From: Pseudomonas fluorescens
GTDB lineage: Bacteria > Pseudomonadota > Gammaproteobacteria > Pseudomonadales > Pseudomonadaceae
Direction of reading: 5' to 3'
Length of the DNA: 64,000 bases
Assembly (NCBI RefSeq): GCF_000968015.1
Contig: NZ_LACH01000076.1
Coordinates: forward strand, 22,507-86,506
In this document: positions 49,672-58,733 of the stretch, piece after piece
Numbering within the stretch: the stretch's first letter is position 1
Layout: the number at the start of each line of letters is the position of its first letter
Made by a program: the position numbers and the translations under genes
Notes under the pieces: generated by a model
Databases searched by the model: none
The model's input: the letters and a program-made list of their open reading frames with translations, nothing else
What the model was told of the DNA's origin: nothing

Positions 49672-51609
49672 CTATTGCTTGGTAATGCTTTCACTGCCGG
49701 GCCAATTCAACAAGCGATGGGTGAAACCATAACTCGCGGCCTGGTAGTAGGTAATCGCACGTGCGACCAGGGGGTCGTCGAGCTGAACCGTCACCTCATG
49801 GCTGGCACCCAGCGCGTCATCGTGGCGTCGCAACATCGCTCGGGGGCTGAGAATCGCCAGATCTTTACCATCGAACAGGCCAAGGTGCTGGTAATTGCCT
49901 ACCAACACGCGAGGCGGCAAGGTGGAAGGCTGAAGTAAATTACGACCGAAAAATGTCGATTCGTAATTGAGGTTTAACAGACCAAGCAGGGTTGGAGCCA
50001 GGTCGATCTGACTCGCAAGTTGGCCGTCTTCACGCGCAGGAATGAGCTTGGGCGCATAGATGAACAAAGGGATTTGGTAGTTACGAATCGGAAGATCTTC
50101 CTTACCCGCACTGCCAGCGGTGTGGTCAGCGACAAAGACGAAGATCGTGTCATCGAACCAGGCTTTCTTTCGGGCTGCTTCAAGAAACTTGCCGATTGCA
50201 TAGTCGGTGTATTTCACCGCGCCGTCACGACCGTCACCGGAAGCAATATCGATCCTGCCTTCAGGGTAAGTGTATGGACGATGATTGGAGGTAGTCATCA
50301 GTTGCAGCAGGAACGGTTTTTGGCTGGCAAAATTCTCGTCTGCCAGCTTCAACGTTTGCTGGTAGAGGTCTTCATCAGCCATACCCCAGGCATTTTTGAA
50401 ATGGATCTCAGCTTCATCGACACTGCTTTGATCTACGACCCGATAACCATTGCCGCTGAAGAACGCATTCATGTTGTCAAAGTAGCCACGGCCGCCATAC
50501 ACAAACACGCTGTCGTAACCGACGTGATTGAGCTGTTGGCCCAGGCTTGCGAAACCACTTTCACGGCCAACCCGTTTGACAATAGAGCGTCCCGGCGTCG
50601 GCGGGATAGACAACGTAATGGCTTCCAGGCCGCGGTCCGTCCTGGTGCCAGTGGCATAAAAATTGTTGAAGTACAGGCTCTCTTTACGCAGTTGATCGAG
50701 GTTGGGTGTCAGGTTGTCGGGGTTCCCATTGCTGCCCATGTACTTGGCGCTGAAGCTTTCGATAGTCACCAGAATAATATTATGTCGCTGGGTCTTATCG
50801 TTTGGGGTCACGGTACGGCGGACATCGAGCGAATCCTTACCGATGAACTGCACATCACTTTCCGCCAGCTCCTGGTGGATGCGCTGGCCAACCACGTCAT
50901 TTGGCAAGGTGCCATAGAACTGATCATAGTCCAGCTCGTTGTTGCGAAATGCGGCAAAGAACTGATATGGACCATTACTGGCCAGCTCATGTTGATAGGT
51001 ATTGCCGCCTTTGCCACGTGGCGTGTCTTGGTCAACGACCAACAGAACAACAGCAGTCATTGCGAAAATCACTCCGACACTCAGCAAACGCTGGCGCCAG
51101 GATGGCAGCGGCGCACCCATTATCCGCTGTAGAGGTTTGTGCAGAGCAATACAAATAACTACCGCGATAACCGCCAGCCCGCCAAGCAATTTGCCGATTG
51201 GGTAGGACTCCAGAATGTTGTTCAACACCTCGTCGGAGTACACCAGATAATCCACGGCAATAAAATTGAAGCGTACGCCGAACTCGTCCCAGAACAGCCA
51301 TTCAGCCACCGCGGTGAATAACATGGCGAAAACGCTGAGCGTCAGTAGCCCCTGTAAAAACCAGCGGTGACCACGTGAACGCCACAGCGACGGTGGGCAC
51401 AGCAGCACATACAGGCTCATCGGCAGTGCGGCGTACAGTAAAAAACTCAGGTCGTATAAGACGCCAATCCCAAAGATCGACGCAAATGCAGTACCCGACT
51501 CTGAAAGATGAGTGGCGAGTAATACCAGGCGGGTGAGGAAAAAGATCACGAGCCACAGGCCTGTGATCATCAATAGGAAACGCAGCGGTGATGAAGCGGG
51601 CAAACGCAT
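49672..51609 (-). CDS. LTA-synthase-like membrane sulfatase-fold phosphotransferase
   Basis: A 645-residue protein from ATG 51609 (MRLPASSPLRFLLMITGLWL), with AAGGAG 7 nt upstream. Five N-terminal membrane helices (about 1-190) precede a periplasmic alkaline-phosphatase/sulfatase domain (about 270-560). Metal and nucleophile motifs are ILVTIESFSAKYMG, YATGTRTDRGLEAITLS (probable Thr nucleophile), TTSNHRPYTYPEG and FVADHTAGSAGKEDL. In Gram-negatives such enzymes transfer phosphoglycerol or phosphoethanolamine to surface glycans. The acceptor is not known. Confidence 0.88.
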   Translation of the reverse strand: MRLPASSPLRFLLMITGLWLVIFFLTRLVLLATHLSESGTAFASIFGIGVLYDLSFLLYAALPMSLYVLLCPPSLWRSRGHRWFLQGLLTLSVFAMLFTAVAEWLFWDEFGVRFNFIAVDYLVYSDEVLNNILESYPIGKLLGGLAVIAVVICIALHKPLQRIMGAPLPSWRQRLLSVGVIFAMTAVVLLVVDQDTPRGKGGNTYQHELASNGPYQFFAAFRNNELDYDQFYGTLPNDVVGQRIHQELAESDVQFIGKDSLDVRRTVTPNDKTQRHNIILVTIESFSAKYMGSNGNPDNLTPNLDQLRKESLYFNNFYATGTRTDRGLEAITLSIPPTPGRSIVKRVGRESGFASLGQQLNHVGYDSVFVYGGRGYFDNMNAFFSGNGYRVVDQSSVDEAEIHFKNAWGMADEDLYQQTLKLADENFASQKPFLLQLMTTSNHRPYTYPEGRIDIASGDGRDGAVKYTDYAIGKFLEAARKKAWFDDTIFVFVADHTAGSAGKEDLPIRNYQIPLFIYAPKLIPAREDGQLASQIDLAPTLLGLLNLNYESTFFGRNLLQPSTLPPRVLVGNYQHLGLFDGKDLAILSPRAMLRRHDDALGASHEVTVQLDDPLVARAITYYQAASYGFTHRLLNWPGSESITKQ

Positions 51610-51983
51610 TGAAAACTCCTTGTTGTGCTTCCCTCCAGATTGCAAATTGCTGCGCCGATTGGCCGACAAGTCATCAGCCTTGAGACATTCTTGTCGTTGA
51701 ATGCACGGGGTTAGGACTCATTTGGAGGGGAGTTAAATCTACACGACAAATTAGCAAAATGTCGTCTAAGCGATGAGGAGTTCAGGCAATCAAAGCTGAG
51801 GTGAAACATATAGATACAATGATTCCAGGGCTGGCTCGCCTCACCATTGCGACAAATCATGTCCTGTATGGCGCTCGTTTAAGCGCCCATTCAGCGGCAG
51901 CTTCTCGCTGAGGAGAAGCACATGCGGACCACCCCAAAAAATGCTCTTCGGCATACCCGAAGAGCATCTTTGGGAAAACGACT
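51610..51983. other. Intergenic region, about 370 bp
   Basis: It carries the promoter region of the leftward LTA-synthase-like gene and the terminator at 51935. A second perfect hairpin, GCTTCTC-GCTGAG-GAGAAGC, lies at about 51900-51919. No gene is evident. Confidence 0.5.
51935..51967 (-). terminator. Rho-independent terminator of the SdiA-regulated-type gene
   Basis: ATGCTCTTCGG / CCGAAGAGCAT form an 11-bp stem (51941-51967), followed on the minus strand by T6, 17 bp after the stop at 51984. Confidence 0.88.
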
Positions 51984-52940
51984 TCAGGGTTTACGGCTAT
52001 ACGAATAGAACAAGTTCGGCTCCGCCACGACATACAAATGCCCTTGCGCATCCATGGCTACGCCTTCTGGATGCACCTTGGGCGAGAAAAAATCCTTCAC
52101 GCCTTCGAGCAGACTTTTGTAGCTGACAAAGCGCCCTTCTTTATCCAGCTCAATCAATAATTTGGACTGCTCGCTGAGTAAAACGAGATGGCCAGTGCCG
52201 GGATCGTAATAAGCGTCGGCCAGGTCACGCCCGAAAACGCTATGGTTCACCCATTCAGTCCGATCGATCAAGTTGATGGACAGGTTTCCATTCAAACTCT
52301 TCGACACGCCATCAATCTCATATAGCTGTCGCGGATCGCGCTCCTTGATCGCAAATAATCGGTCCCCTGCAGGGTCATAGGTCACCCCTTCAAAGCCCTT
52401 GTTGTTTGTGCTCAGATTGACGCCTACGGTGATGAACGGCTCTGCTCCCTTTCGCAGGGTCGCAGACTTCTCGGGTAGCTGGATAAACGTCAGACGTTGA
52501 TCACCCTCTTCAGAGACAACGACTCGACCATTGCCCATGTAGGCCAATCCTTCAGTATCGTCAAAACCCTCAAGCGGATAACGCTCAAGTACATTACCCG
52601 CGCGGTCGAGAGCGACAATTTGCATGACCCCACCGTTGGTAATGGCCAGCAACCGGTCATGGTCGTAGTCGTAGGTGATGCCTGAGAGGTCTTCTACAAT
52701 GCCCTCTATTGGCTTGGCCACCACATCAGGCATAAACCCTGGCAACCACAAACCTGGCTTTTCTACAGCGGAGCTGCCCCAGGTTTGCAAAACAAACTGG
52801 TACAGCTGTTGGTGCCAGTAGAAGCGGTAGGAAGCCGTCCCAAGCACTCCTAATAACAGCAACAGCACAAAAACAATGCGCAGCCGATGTCGTCGCTGAG
52901 CTCTGCGCAAGACCAGAGCCACATTCGATTCAATATTCAT
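51984..52940 (-). CDS. SdiA-regulated-type beta-propeller protein, membrane-anchored
   Basis: A 318-residue protein from ATG 52940. The N-terminal basic region and one TM helix (RIVFVLLLLLGVLGTASYRF, about 21-40) anchor a periplasmic propeller. DLSGITYDYDHDRLLAITNG, GFDDTEGLAYMGNGRVVVSE and KGFEGVTYDPAGDRLFAIKE are the repeated blades of the SdiA-regulated (YjiK-like) family. It is the gene after the ArnT-like transferase, in the same direction 16 bp away, so it belongs to the surface-modification operon. Its function in the family is unknown. Confidence 0.85.
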   Translation of the reverse strand: MNIESNVALVLRRAQRRHRLRIVFVLLLLLGVLGTASYRFYWHQQLYQFVLQTWGSSAVEKPGLWLPGFMPDVVAKPIEGIVEDLSGITYDYDHDRLLAITNGGVMQIVALDRAGNVLERYPLEGFDDTEGLAYMGNGRVVVSEEGDQRLTFIQLPEKSATLRKGAEPFITVGVNLSTNNKGFEGVTYDPAGDRLFAIKERDPRQLYEIDGVSKSLNGNLSINLIDRTEWVNHSVFGRDLADAYYDPGTGHLVLLSEQSKLLIELDKEGRFVSYKSLLEGVKDFFSPKVHPEGVAMDAQGHLYVVAEPNLFYSYSRKP

Positions 52941-52956
52941 AGAACAACTCCGGCCG

Positions 52957-54477
52957 TCACAGGGAATGCTTCCACACGAATTGATAAACCTTGTCTGGCG
53001 CGGGGGCCTGACAACTATGGTTGTCCGCATCCGCCCCCACCAAGAACCACTCGGCTCTTGAGGTATCGCCAACACTGCGAGCTTTTTCCGGGTCGTAACA
53101 GCGGGCCAAATCGCGTGCGGGCACCAAGGCATAGGCCTGCGGGTGGCTACGAAGCCACATGGCTGATTGTTCCAGAGAGCCGTGGTCCGAGAAGCCAAAA
53201 TGCACAATGGGTTGCTGCGCAAATAACCAGTGCCCCTCACGCCAGCTGACCAGCACCAACTCGGAATTTGCGGTCAGTCGCGCCACTTCACGCATGATGG
53301 TTTCGTGAGGGTTAATGCCTTCTTTATGGGGCTCGATGAAGCCGCGGACAAACCACGCGCACAACCACACGGCGGTCAGTACAACAAATACCGTTCTGCC
53401 CTTCGGACGCTTGCTGAACCAACGGCGCAGCATCCAGGGAATGAGTGGCGCCACTAACAGAATCAGTGCGGGTAACGCAGGAAAGATATACAGCTTGCGT
53501 TTGCCACTGCTCAGGCTAAAAAACAACAACACCAGGACGACCCAACCGAGTAGCACCAACACTCGACCGTCGTGCTTGGCCAGTTGCTTGCGCCAAGCTG
53601 GCACCAGCCATGGGAGCATGAAAAAAATCGGCACCCAATACTTAGGGATAACCTGGACGAAGAAATACCAAAAGGGTTCGCGGTGTTCCCAAGCGTTGGC
53701 GTAACGGCCAGCTGTTTGCTTCAGCAAGATTTCCTGAGCGTAAGCCAAGCTATCGGAACTGCCCTGTAGCACTATCACCAACAGAGGCCCCAGCCATACC
53801 GCGATTGCAGCTAACGCAACCAGCAGCCCCAGCCACCAGGCTTTCGCTTTGCCAGGCATGGGTATCACGCCTTTCCAACCTTTACGCACCGCATACGCGT
53901 AGGGGATCAGCATCAACACCGGTAGAAAACCCACACCTTTGCTGATGATGCCGAACCCCATTGCTGCACAGGCAACGTAATACCAACGCCAAGCCGGACC
54001 GAGCAATAGGTGCCGGCATAAACCATAGATCCCCAGAATCATCCAAAGGGCCAGAAAGCCATCAATCTGCCCAGTCCGTAAAATGCTGTAAGTCTGGTAG
54101 GTCGCAAGAAACAATAGCGCTGCAATCACACCTACACGCCGCCCCCACAAGCGACGGCCCAGGTCATACAAACAGGCCGTAGTAACGCCACTTGCTAATA
54201 GCGCGGGCAAGTACAGGGCTACTTTGGGGAGGTGGGTAAGTTGCACGAATAGCGCCACAGCCCACATGAAAAGCGGAGGTTTATCTGCGTAAATTTCGCC
54301 AGCACGATGTGGAATAAACCACGAACCGTTCTGCATCATTTCCAAAGCTACGCCGAGAAAGCGTTCTTCATCGACGTTCAACGGCTGGCGCCAGCCAAGA
54401 CCGGCGCCCACCATGACCAACGTCAACACCACAAAAGCCAAAAGCTCTAACCGCGAAGAAGATAGTCGTATCCGCAC
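52957..54477 (-). CDS. ArnT-like membrane glycosyltransferase (GT83)
   Basis: A 506-residue protein with about 12 membrane helices. The first periplasmic loop has PLNVDEERFLGVALEMMQNG and YADKPPLFMWAVALFVQLTH, the hallmark of ArnT/Rgt-type polyprenyl-phosphate-sugar transferases. A soluble periplasmic C-terminal domain follows (residues 370-506). The start is GTG at 54477. It transfers a sugar from a polyprenyl phosphate carrier to a surface lipid or glycan. The flanking GT2, LAB_N and epimerase genes suggest the sugar is a hexuronic acid rather than aminoarabinose. Confidence 0.85.
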   Translation of the reverse strand: MRIRLSSSRLELLAFVVLTLVMVGAGLGWRQPLNVDEERFLGVALEMMQNGSWFIPHRAGEIYADKPPLFMWAVALFVQLTHLPKVALYLPALLASGVTTACLYDLGRRLWGRRVGVIAALLFLATYQTYSILRTGQIDGFLALWMILGIYGLCRHLLLGPAWRWYYVACAAMGFGIISKGVGFLPVLMLIPYAYAVRKGWKGVIPMPGKAKAWWLGLLVALAAIAVWLGPLLVIVLQGSSDSLAYAQEILLKQTAGRYANAWEHREPFWYFFVQVIPKYWVPIFFMLPWLVPAWRKQLAKHDGRVLVLLGWVVLVLLFFSLSSGKRKLYIFPALPALILLVAPLIPWMLRRWFSKRPKGRTVFVVLTAVWLCAWFVRGFIEPHKEGINPHETIMREVARLTANSELVLVSWREGHWLFAQQPIVHFGFSDHGSLEQSAMWLRSHPQAYALVPARDLARCYDPEKARSVGDTSRAEWFLVGADADNHSCQAPAPDKVYQFVWKHSL

Positions 54478-54481
54478 CGTC

Positions 54482-54775
54482 TCAATCCTTTTTTTCTAAT
54501 TCGCGGCTTTCCTGCTCACGGTGCTTGGCGATCAACTGCAAGTTGCGCAGGTACACAATGAAACCGAAGGACTGGCCGACAATAAAAACCGGGTCCTCGC
54601 GGTAGATTGCGTACGCCAACAGCAGCGCACTGCCGATGATGCTCAGGTACCAGAACCCGACAGGAATAACGCTGCGTTTTTTGTATTCGCTGTACAGCCA
54701 CTGCAGAACAAACCGCCCGGTAAATGCCAACTGGCCAACGAAGCCAATGGCCAACCACAAAGTTTCTCTGCTCAT
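54482..54775 (-). CDS. LAB_N-domain small membrane protein (RgtF-like partner)
   Basis: A 97-residue protein with three membrane segments: LWLAIGFVGQLAFTGRFVLQ, FWYLSIIGSALLLAYAIYRE and DPVFIVGQSFGFIVYLRNLQ. These are diagnostic of the lipid-A-disaccharide synthase N-terminal-like domain, here as a stand-alone protein. In rhizobia a comparable small protein (RgtF) is needed with RgtE for making polyprenyl-phosphate galacturonate. It lies between the GT2 and ArnT-like genes with gaps of 1 and 4 bp. Confidence 0.87.
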   Translation of the reverse strand: MSRETLWLAIGFVGQLAFTGRFVLQWLYSEYKKRSVIPVGFWYLSIIGSALLLAYAIYREDPVFIVGQSFGFIVYLRNLQLIAKHREQESRELEKKD

Positions 54776-54776
54776 G

Positions 54777-55520
54777 TCAAACCTCGGTTTCTTGTGCGTT
54801 GACTTCCAGGCGGGTGCGTTTTATCAGCCACCACACCCCGAACAAATCAACAATGCCCACGAGGGCTCGGTCGAAGTTTCCGTAATTGGAAACCCCTGTG
54901 CCACGCTCACGGTGGTTCACCGGTTGAACCAACATTCGGCCGTTGTGACGGCGGATCAGGGCAGGAATAAAGCGGTGCATGTGATCGAAATATGGCAGGC
55001 GCAGAAAAGCTTCACGTTCAATCAATTTGATACCGCAACCGGTATCGGGAGTTTGATCTTTCAACAGGCTACTGCGCAGATTGTTGGCAAATCGCGAAGC
55101 CCAGCGTTTGCTCGCCGTATCCCGGCGATTTACGCGGTGACCCGCCACCAGTTTTACGCCTCCGGGTTTACCTTCCGAACCACGAACCAGGTCCAGCATT
55201 TTCGGTAGATCGGCCGGATCGTTCTGGCCATCGCCATCAAGGGTTGCCAACCAATGCCCACGCGCCACTTCAGCCGCGTGGTAAATCGAGGTGCTCTGCC
55301 CGAGCGAACGAGCATGACTCAGCACCCTCAATTGACTGTAACCATTACTTTGTAACGTTCGTAATTCGGTGGCGGTGGCGTCGGTACTCCCATCGTCAAC
55401 CACGATGACTTCAAAGGTCTCGTTGACTAACGCGGCACGCACTTCCTCCAAAAGTGGAATGAGATTACCTGCTTCGTTTTTTGCCGGAATCAGGACCGAC
55501 ACATAAGGAGTTTCTTGCAT
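54777..55520 (-). CDS. Glycosyltransferase family 2, polyprenyl-phosphate sugar synthase type (RgtE/ArnC-like)
   Basis: A 247-residue GT2 enzyme of the dolichol-phosphate-mannose-synthase class. YVSVLIPAKNEAGNLIPLLE starts the GT-A fold, VIVVDDGSTDATATELR and ATLDGDGQNDPADLPKML carry the nucleotide and metal sites, and KRWASRFANNLRSSLLKDQT and DTGCGIKLIEREAFLRLPYF are the acceptor-side motifs. It lacks C-terminal membrane helices, so it needs a membrane partner, consistent with the adjacent LAB_N protein. Confidence 0.88.
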   Translation of the reverse strand: MQETPYVSVLIPAKNEAGNLIPLLEEVRAALVNETFEVIVVDDGSTDATATELRTLQSNGYSQLRVLSHARSLGQSTSIYHAAEVARGHWLATLDGDGQNDPADLPKMLDLVRGSEGKPGGVKLVAGHRVNRRDTASKRWASRFANNLRSSLLKDQTPDTGCGIKLIEREAFLRLPYFDHMHRFIPALIRRHNGRMLVQPVNHRERGTGVSNYGNFDRALVGIVDLFGVWWLIKRTRLEVNAQETEV

Positions 55521-55553
55521 GACGTTTCCGTAATAAAGCTGAGAAATGAGTGG

Positions 55554-56525
55554 CTAAACGCCGTAATAATTGCGGTACCAATCGACAAACGACTGCACGC
55601 CGGTAGACACCGTGATCTGTGGGCGAAAACCCACATGATCCTCCAGCTCGCGAGTGTCCGCCCAAGTATTAACGACGTCGCCTGACTGCAGCGGCATGAA
55701 ATTTTTTATGGCGCGGATTCCCAGCGCCTCTTCAATGCACTCGACAAACTCCAGAAGCTTCACCGGCGCGCCAAAGCCGATGTTGTAAACCTTGTTTCGC
55801 GCGCCGGCCTCATCGGTTGGTGGCAGCGGTATCAATCGCACAAGACCCTCGACGATGTCGTCGATATAGGTGAAATCGCGAGACATAGCGCCGTCGTTGT
55901 ACACATCAATGGTGCGACCGTTAAGAATGGCGTCAGTGAATTTGAACAACGCCATATCGGGTCGACCCCAAGGTCCATACACGGTAAAAAAACGCAGACC
56001 GGTAGTGGGAATGCCGTAGAGATGCGAGTAGGCATGGGCCATCAGTTCATTGGCGCGCTTGGTAGCTGCATAGAACGACACCGGCCGATCGACAGGGTCG
56101 GTCGTGGAATACGGTAAGTGCTCGTTCAATCCGTACACCGAGCTACTTGAGGCGTAGATCAGATGCGCCGGCATATGAGCACGACAGGCTTCCAACACGT
56201 TAAGGAATCCCACCAGATTGCTTTGCGCGTAGGTGTCCGGGTGGTCGATGGAATAACGCACACCGGCCTGGGCAGCCAGGTGGACGACTTGCTCGAACTC
56301 CTTTTCAGCAAACAAATCCAGCAGTGCTTGTTTGTCTGCCACATCCAGCAACTGGAACTGAAAATTGCGGCATTCAGCCAGCTGCGAAAGCCGAGCCTGT
56401 TTCAGCTCAACGCTGTAGTAGCTGTTGAGGTTGTCGATGCCAACAACCTGGTGGCCTTCGCTGCACAGGCGCTTCGCAGTGTGGAACCCGATAAAACCTG
56501 CGACGCCGGTTACCAGTACTCTCAT
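55554..56525 (-). CDS. UDP-glucuronate 4-epimerase-like NAD-dependent epimerase
   Basis: A 323-residue extended SDR. The NAD site is VTGVAGFIGFHTAKRLCSEG, and DNLNSYYSVELKQARLSQLA is typical of UDP-glucuronate epimerases (LpsL/CapI type). The catalytic Tyr152 and Lys156 are in FYAATKRANELMAHAY, with Ser in YASSSSVYG. It should convert UDP-GlcA to UDP-GalA in the cytosol and so supply the GT2. It overlaps a truncated ugd by 4 bp. Confidence 0.9.
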   Translation of the reverse strand: MRVLVTGVAGFIGFHTAKRLCSEGHQVVGIDNLNSYYSVELKQARLSQLAECRNFQFQLLDVADKQALLDLFAEKEFEQVVHLAAQAGVRYSIDHPDTYAQSNLVGFLNVLEACRAHMPAHLIYASSSSVYGLNEHLPYSTTDPVDRPVSFYAATKRANELMAHAYSHLYGIPTTGLRFFTVYGPWGRPDMALFKFTDAILNGRTIDVYNDGAMSRDFTYIDDIVEGLVRLIPLPPTDEAGARNKVYNIGFGAPVKLLEFVECIEEALGIRAIKNFMPLQSGDVVNTWADTRELEDHVGFRPQITVSTGVQSFVDWYRNYYGV

Positions 56526-56746
56526 AAGCCTCGTCCTTTCGCATCTGTCCCAACGGCGTAGTACGACAGTTCCTGCGTCCCGTTGATGTCTTCGGCGAGG
56601 ATGAGTCCAGAAAACGCAATGGCGTTTTTTCCGTCGGCAACATGGCTAGCGTTAACATCCTTACCACACATCCGACGACACAATTCTGCTAAACGGGTTG
56701 GCTGTGCCGCACCGACATAGCCACTACCAACAACAGTCACTTCCAT
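56522..56746 (-). pseudogene. ugd: UDP-glucose 6-dehydrogenase (ugd), degenerate N-terminal fragment
   Basis: MEVTVVGSGYVGAAQPTRLA matches the Rossmann N-terminus of Ugd (GxGYVG), and a later ELSYYAVGTDAKGRGL recalls the usual AVGTP-GEDGSADL segment. The sequence between is reduced and garbled; 74 codons remain of about 455. It could be translated as a peptide coupled to the epimerase (ATGA overlap) but cannot be a dehydrogenase. Confidence 0.72.
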
Positions 56747-57280
56747 AAATCACTCTGCTTGATCGCAAGGTTTTTCTGTACCTACAGAGGCTTATAATAA
56801 AAAAGAAATGAAAATTTTGTGAGTGGCGAAAGACAGTAATGAGAAGGGGCTACAAATAACCCGTTTTAAAGGACAGCAGGCTTTCAGCAAACGCGTCACA
56901 CGTTTGCCGAGCATTCGGCTGCCCGTCGGCACCGACAGGCTGATGCTCTCCAGCGCTTGATGGGAGCTGACGTTGCGACCTACGGCTTTGAATTGACCAA
57001 AACTCTGTGTGGAAAAGTCAGTGCGCTGCCCGGCGCTGGCCAACGGCGGTCCGATAGTCGGCGGACCACTACTGGGATTCCATCGGCCATGCCCACATTC
57101 TCAGCAAACCTTGAGCTCTAAAAATCAAACCGATCCTTCGACTGGCACATTCTGGCAACCAATCGTGTCGGCAGTTGGCAAATCATTTAATCAAAGTGGT
57201 CTCTAATCATTAGAAAGCAATAAAAACCAAAATGACTTGAACGTAATACAAAACCACCAAAGTCTGTAAGACTTTCCCCA
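56747..57280. other. Intergenic region, about 530 bp, within the broken ugd locus
   Basis: AT-rich near 56800-56830 (a TTATAATAAAA stretch on the + strand is promoter-like). A minus-strand frame over 56850-57043 is open but unrecognisable. No identifiable ugd sequence or repeat was found here. Confidence 0.35.
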
Positions 57281-57508
57281 TTAAGGCGTGAGTGCGATCA
57301 AAGTTTCAATAGTGTGTGTCTGGTTTGCTGATAAACGATTTCCATCCGGTTTTTCGGCGATCTGGTTGATGAAGCTGATCTTGGTCGCCAGCATGCACAT
57401 GCAGTTGGCGGCGTATTTGATCTGCTCGGCGCTACGCAGGTTCATGAACATGATGCGGTCATGATTACGATTGAACGGCGCATAAATCTCTCGCATCACG
57501 TCGCGCAC
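57281..57508 (-). pseudogene. ugd: ugd, middle fragment
   Basis: RDVMREIYAPFNRNHDRIMF and SAEQIKYAANCMCMLATKIS correspond to the central UDP-sugar dehydrogenase segment (YAPFNRNHDRIMFMD-RSAELTKYAANCMLATKISFMNE). It has small insertions and breaks off after INQIAEKP. It is on the minus strand, but placed upstream of, not downstream of, the N-terminal fragment. Confidence 0.8.
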
Positions 57509-57509
57509 G

Positions 57510-57704
57510 TTGTATCAGGACCACCCCAACCTGAGCCTGATGGGCACACCGGAAGCAACGCTCAGTGGAGCCGATGCGTTGATCATTTGCACCGAGTGGC
57601 AACAATTCAAGGCGCCGGATTTCGACCTGATCCACAAACGGCTCAAAGCCCCTGTGATCTTTGATGGCCGCAACCTGTACGACGCAGAGCGTCTCACACA
57701 CTGA
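57510..57704 (+). pseudogene. ugd: ugd, C-terminal fragment in opposite orientation
   Basis: From about 57540 the frame reads ATLSGADALIICTEWQQFKA then PDFDLIHKRLKAPVIFDGRN and LYDAERL, the conserved C-terminal UDP-binding end of Ugd. It is on the plus strand and starts 1-2 bp from the end of the minus-strand middle fragment, so an inversion breakpoint lies at about 57509. Confidence 0.82.
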
Positions 57705-57929
57705 GGGTTTCAGTACTTCCCGATGGGGCGAGATGATTCGTGCAGGTTGCCCATTCCACACCAAAAGTGGAATGCCAACGTCGCGCTGTGATGACTGAAA
57801 CCCGGGGCTAGTGTTGCGTGGCGCAACGTTCACGGCACCGGGTTTATCAGGCAAAGGTGAGGGGATTCACGGAAGGTTTGTTTAGCCGGCTCGAATCGCC
57901 GAGACAGCTCTGGACACTTTGATCAGCGT

Positions 57930-58610
57930 TTAAATCTTGCGCAGAACGTAAACACGCCACATTGCATAAAACGGGATAAAGTCAGACTTGCTATCGATGA
58001 CGAATCCGGCTTGCTTGAACTCAGCTTCTGCGACGGATCGAGGAATAACAAACCTGTTCTGGTATCCACTCTGCTCGCCCCTTGCCTTACGCCGTTGTTC
58101 GTGGCGCTTGCGCTTCCATGACTTAAAGTTGCCATCGACCCACATCGACAAGATGACGGTGTCTCGCGTCACCCGATGAAACTCTCGCAGCATCGCCAAT
58201 CGATGCGCAGATTCACCGATATGATGAATCAACCGCATGCTGAAAATACTGTCGACCGAATTACCAGGTAGATCGATGGCGAACGCTGAAGTCTCGAGAG
58301 TCTTCACACGCTTGACTATATCGGCAGGTTGATTCTCAAGAGCGGTGTTGATCATATCCGGCGAATTGTCTGCGCCGATGATGATTCGATTAGGATTTTC
58401 TGCAAGCAAGGGCCAGAACCGCCCCGCACCGCATGGAAGGTCGAGAACCAGTCCGGGGTCTCCCGCCTTGTGTAACGCATCGCGCGCCATCTGTACGTCC
58501 CGATAATGGGACAGTTTCCGCGACAGACCATCCTGATGCTTCAGGTAGTATTGTTTTGCGTGATCTTTATCGTATTTTTCGGAAAATTTAAGTTTGACAG
58601 GGGCGCTCAT
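57930..58610 (-). CDS. Class I SAM-dependent methyltransferase
   Basis: A 226-residue protein. The SAM site is PGLVLDLPCGAGRFWPLLAE (about 52-71; motif I as DLPCGAGRF), then IIGADNSPDMINTAL with the acidic ribose-binding residue, and SIFSMRLIHHIGESAHRLAM as motif IV/post-IV. It resembles the methyltransferases encoded next to LPS core genes in Pseudomonas, so a lipid or sugar acceptor is likely. A small membrane protein gene lies upstream on the same strand. Confidence 0.87.
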   Translation of the reverse strand: MSAPVKLKFSEKYDKDHAKQYYLKHQDGLSRKLSHYRDVQMARDALHKAGDPGLVLDLPCGAGRFWPLLAENPNRIIIGADNSPDMINTALENQPADIVKRVKTLETSAFAIDLPGNSVDSIFSMRLIHHIGESAHRLAMLREFHRVTRDTVILSMWVDGNFKSWKRKRHEQRRKARGEQSGYQNRFVIPRSVAEAEFKQAGFVIDSKSDFIPFYAMWRVYVLRKI

Positions 58611-58733
58611 TGGCTTTCTCCAGTGGCCAGAATTGTATGCTAATCATCCACCTGTCGCTGAAAGGTCAACGTGATGTGAATTTTCTGTAGTGCGGACTCT
58701 AAGGCCGGAGTGGTCATCGACTTACCCCTTCTG

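Noticed and set aside
57465..57854. 129-codon minus-strand frame opposite the ugd C-terminal fragment
   Set aside because: The plus strand carries recognisable Ugd sequence, and this frame has no motif.
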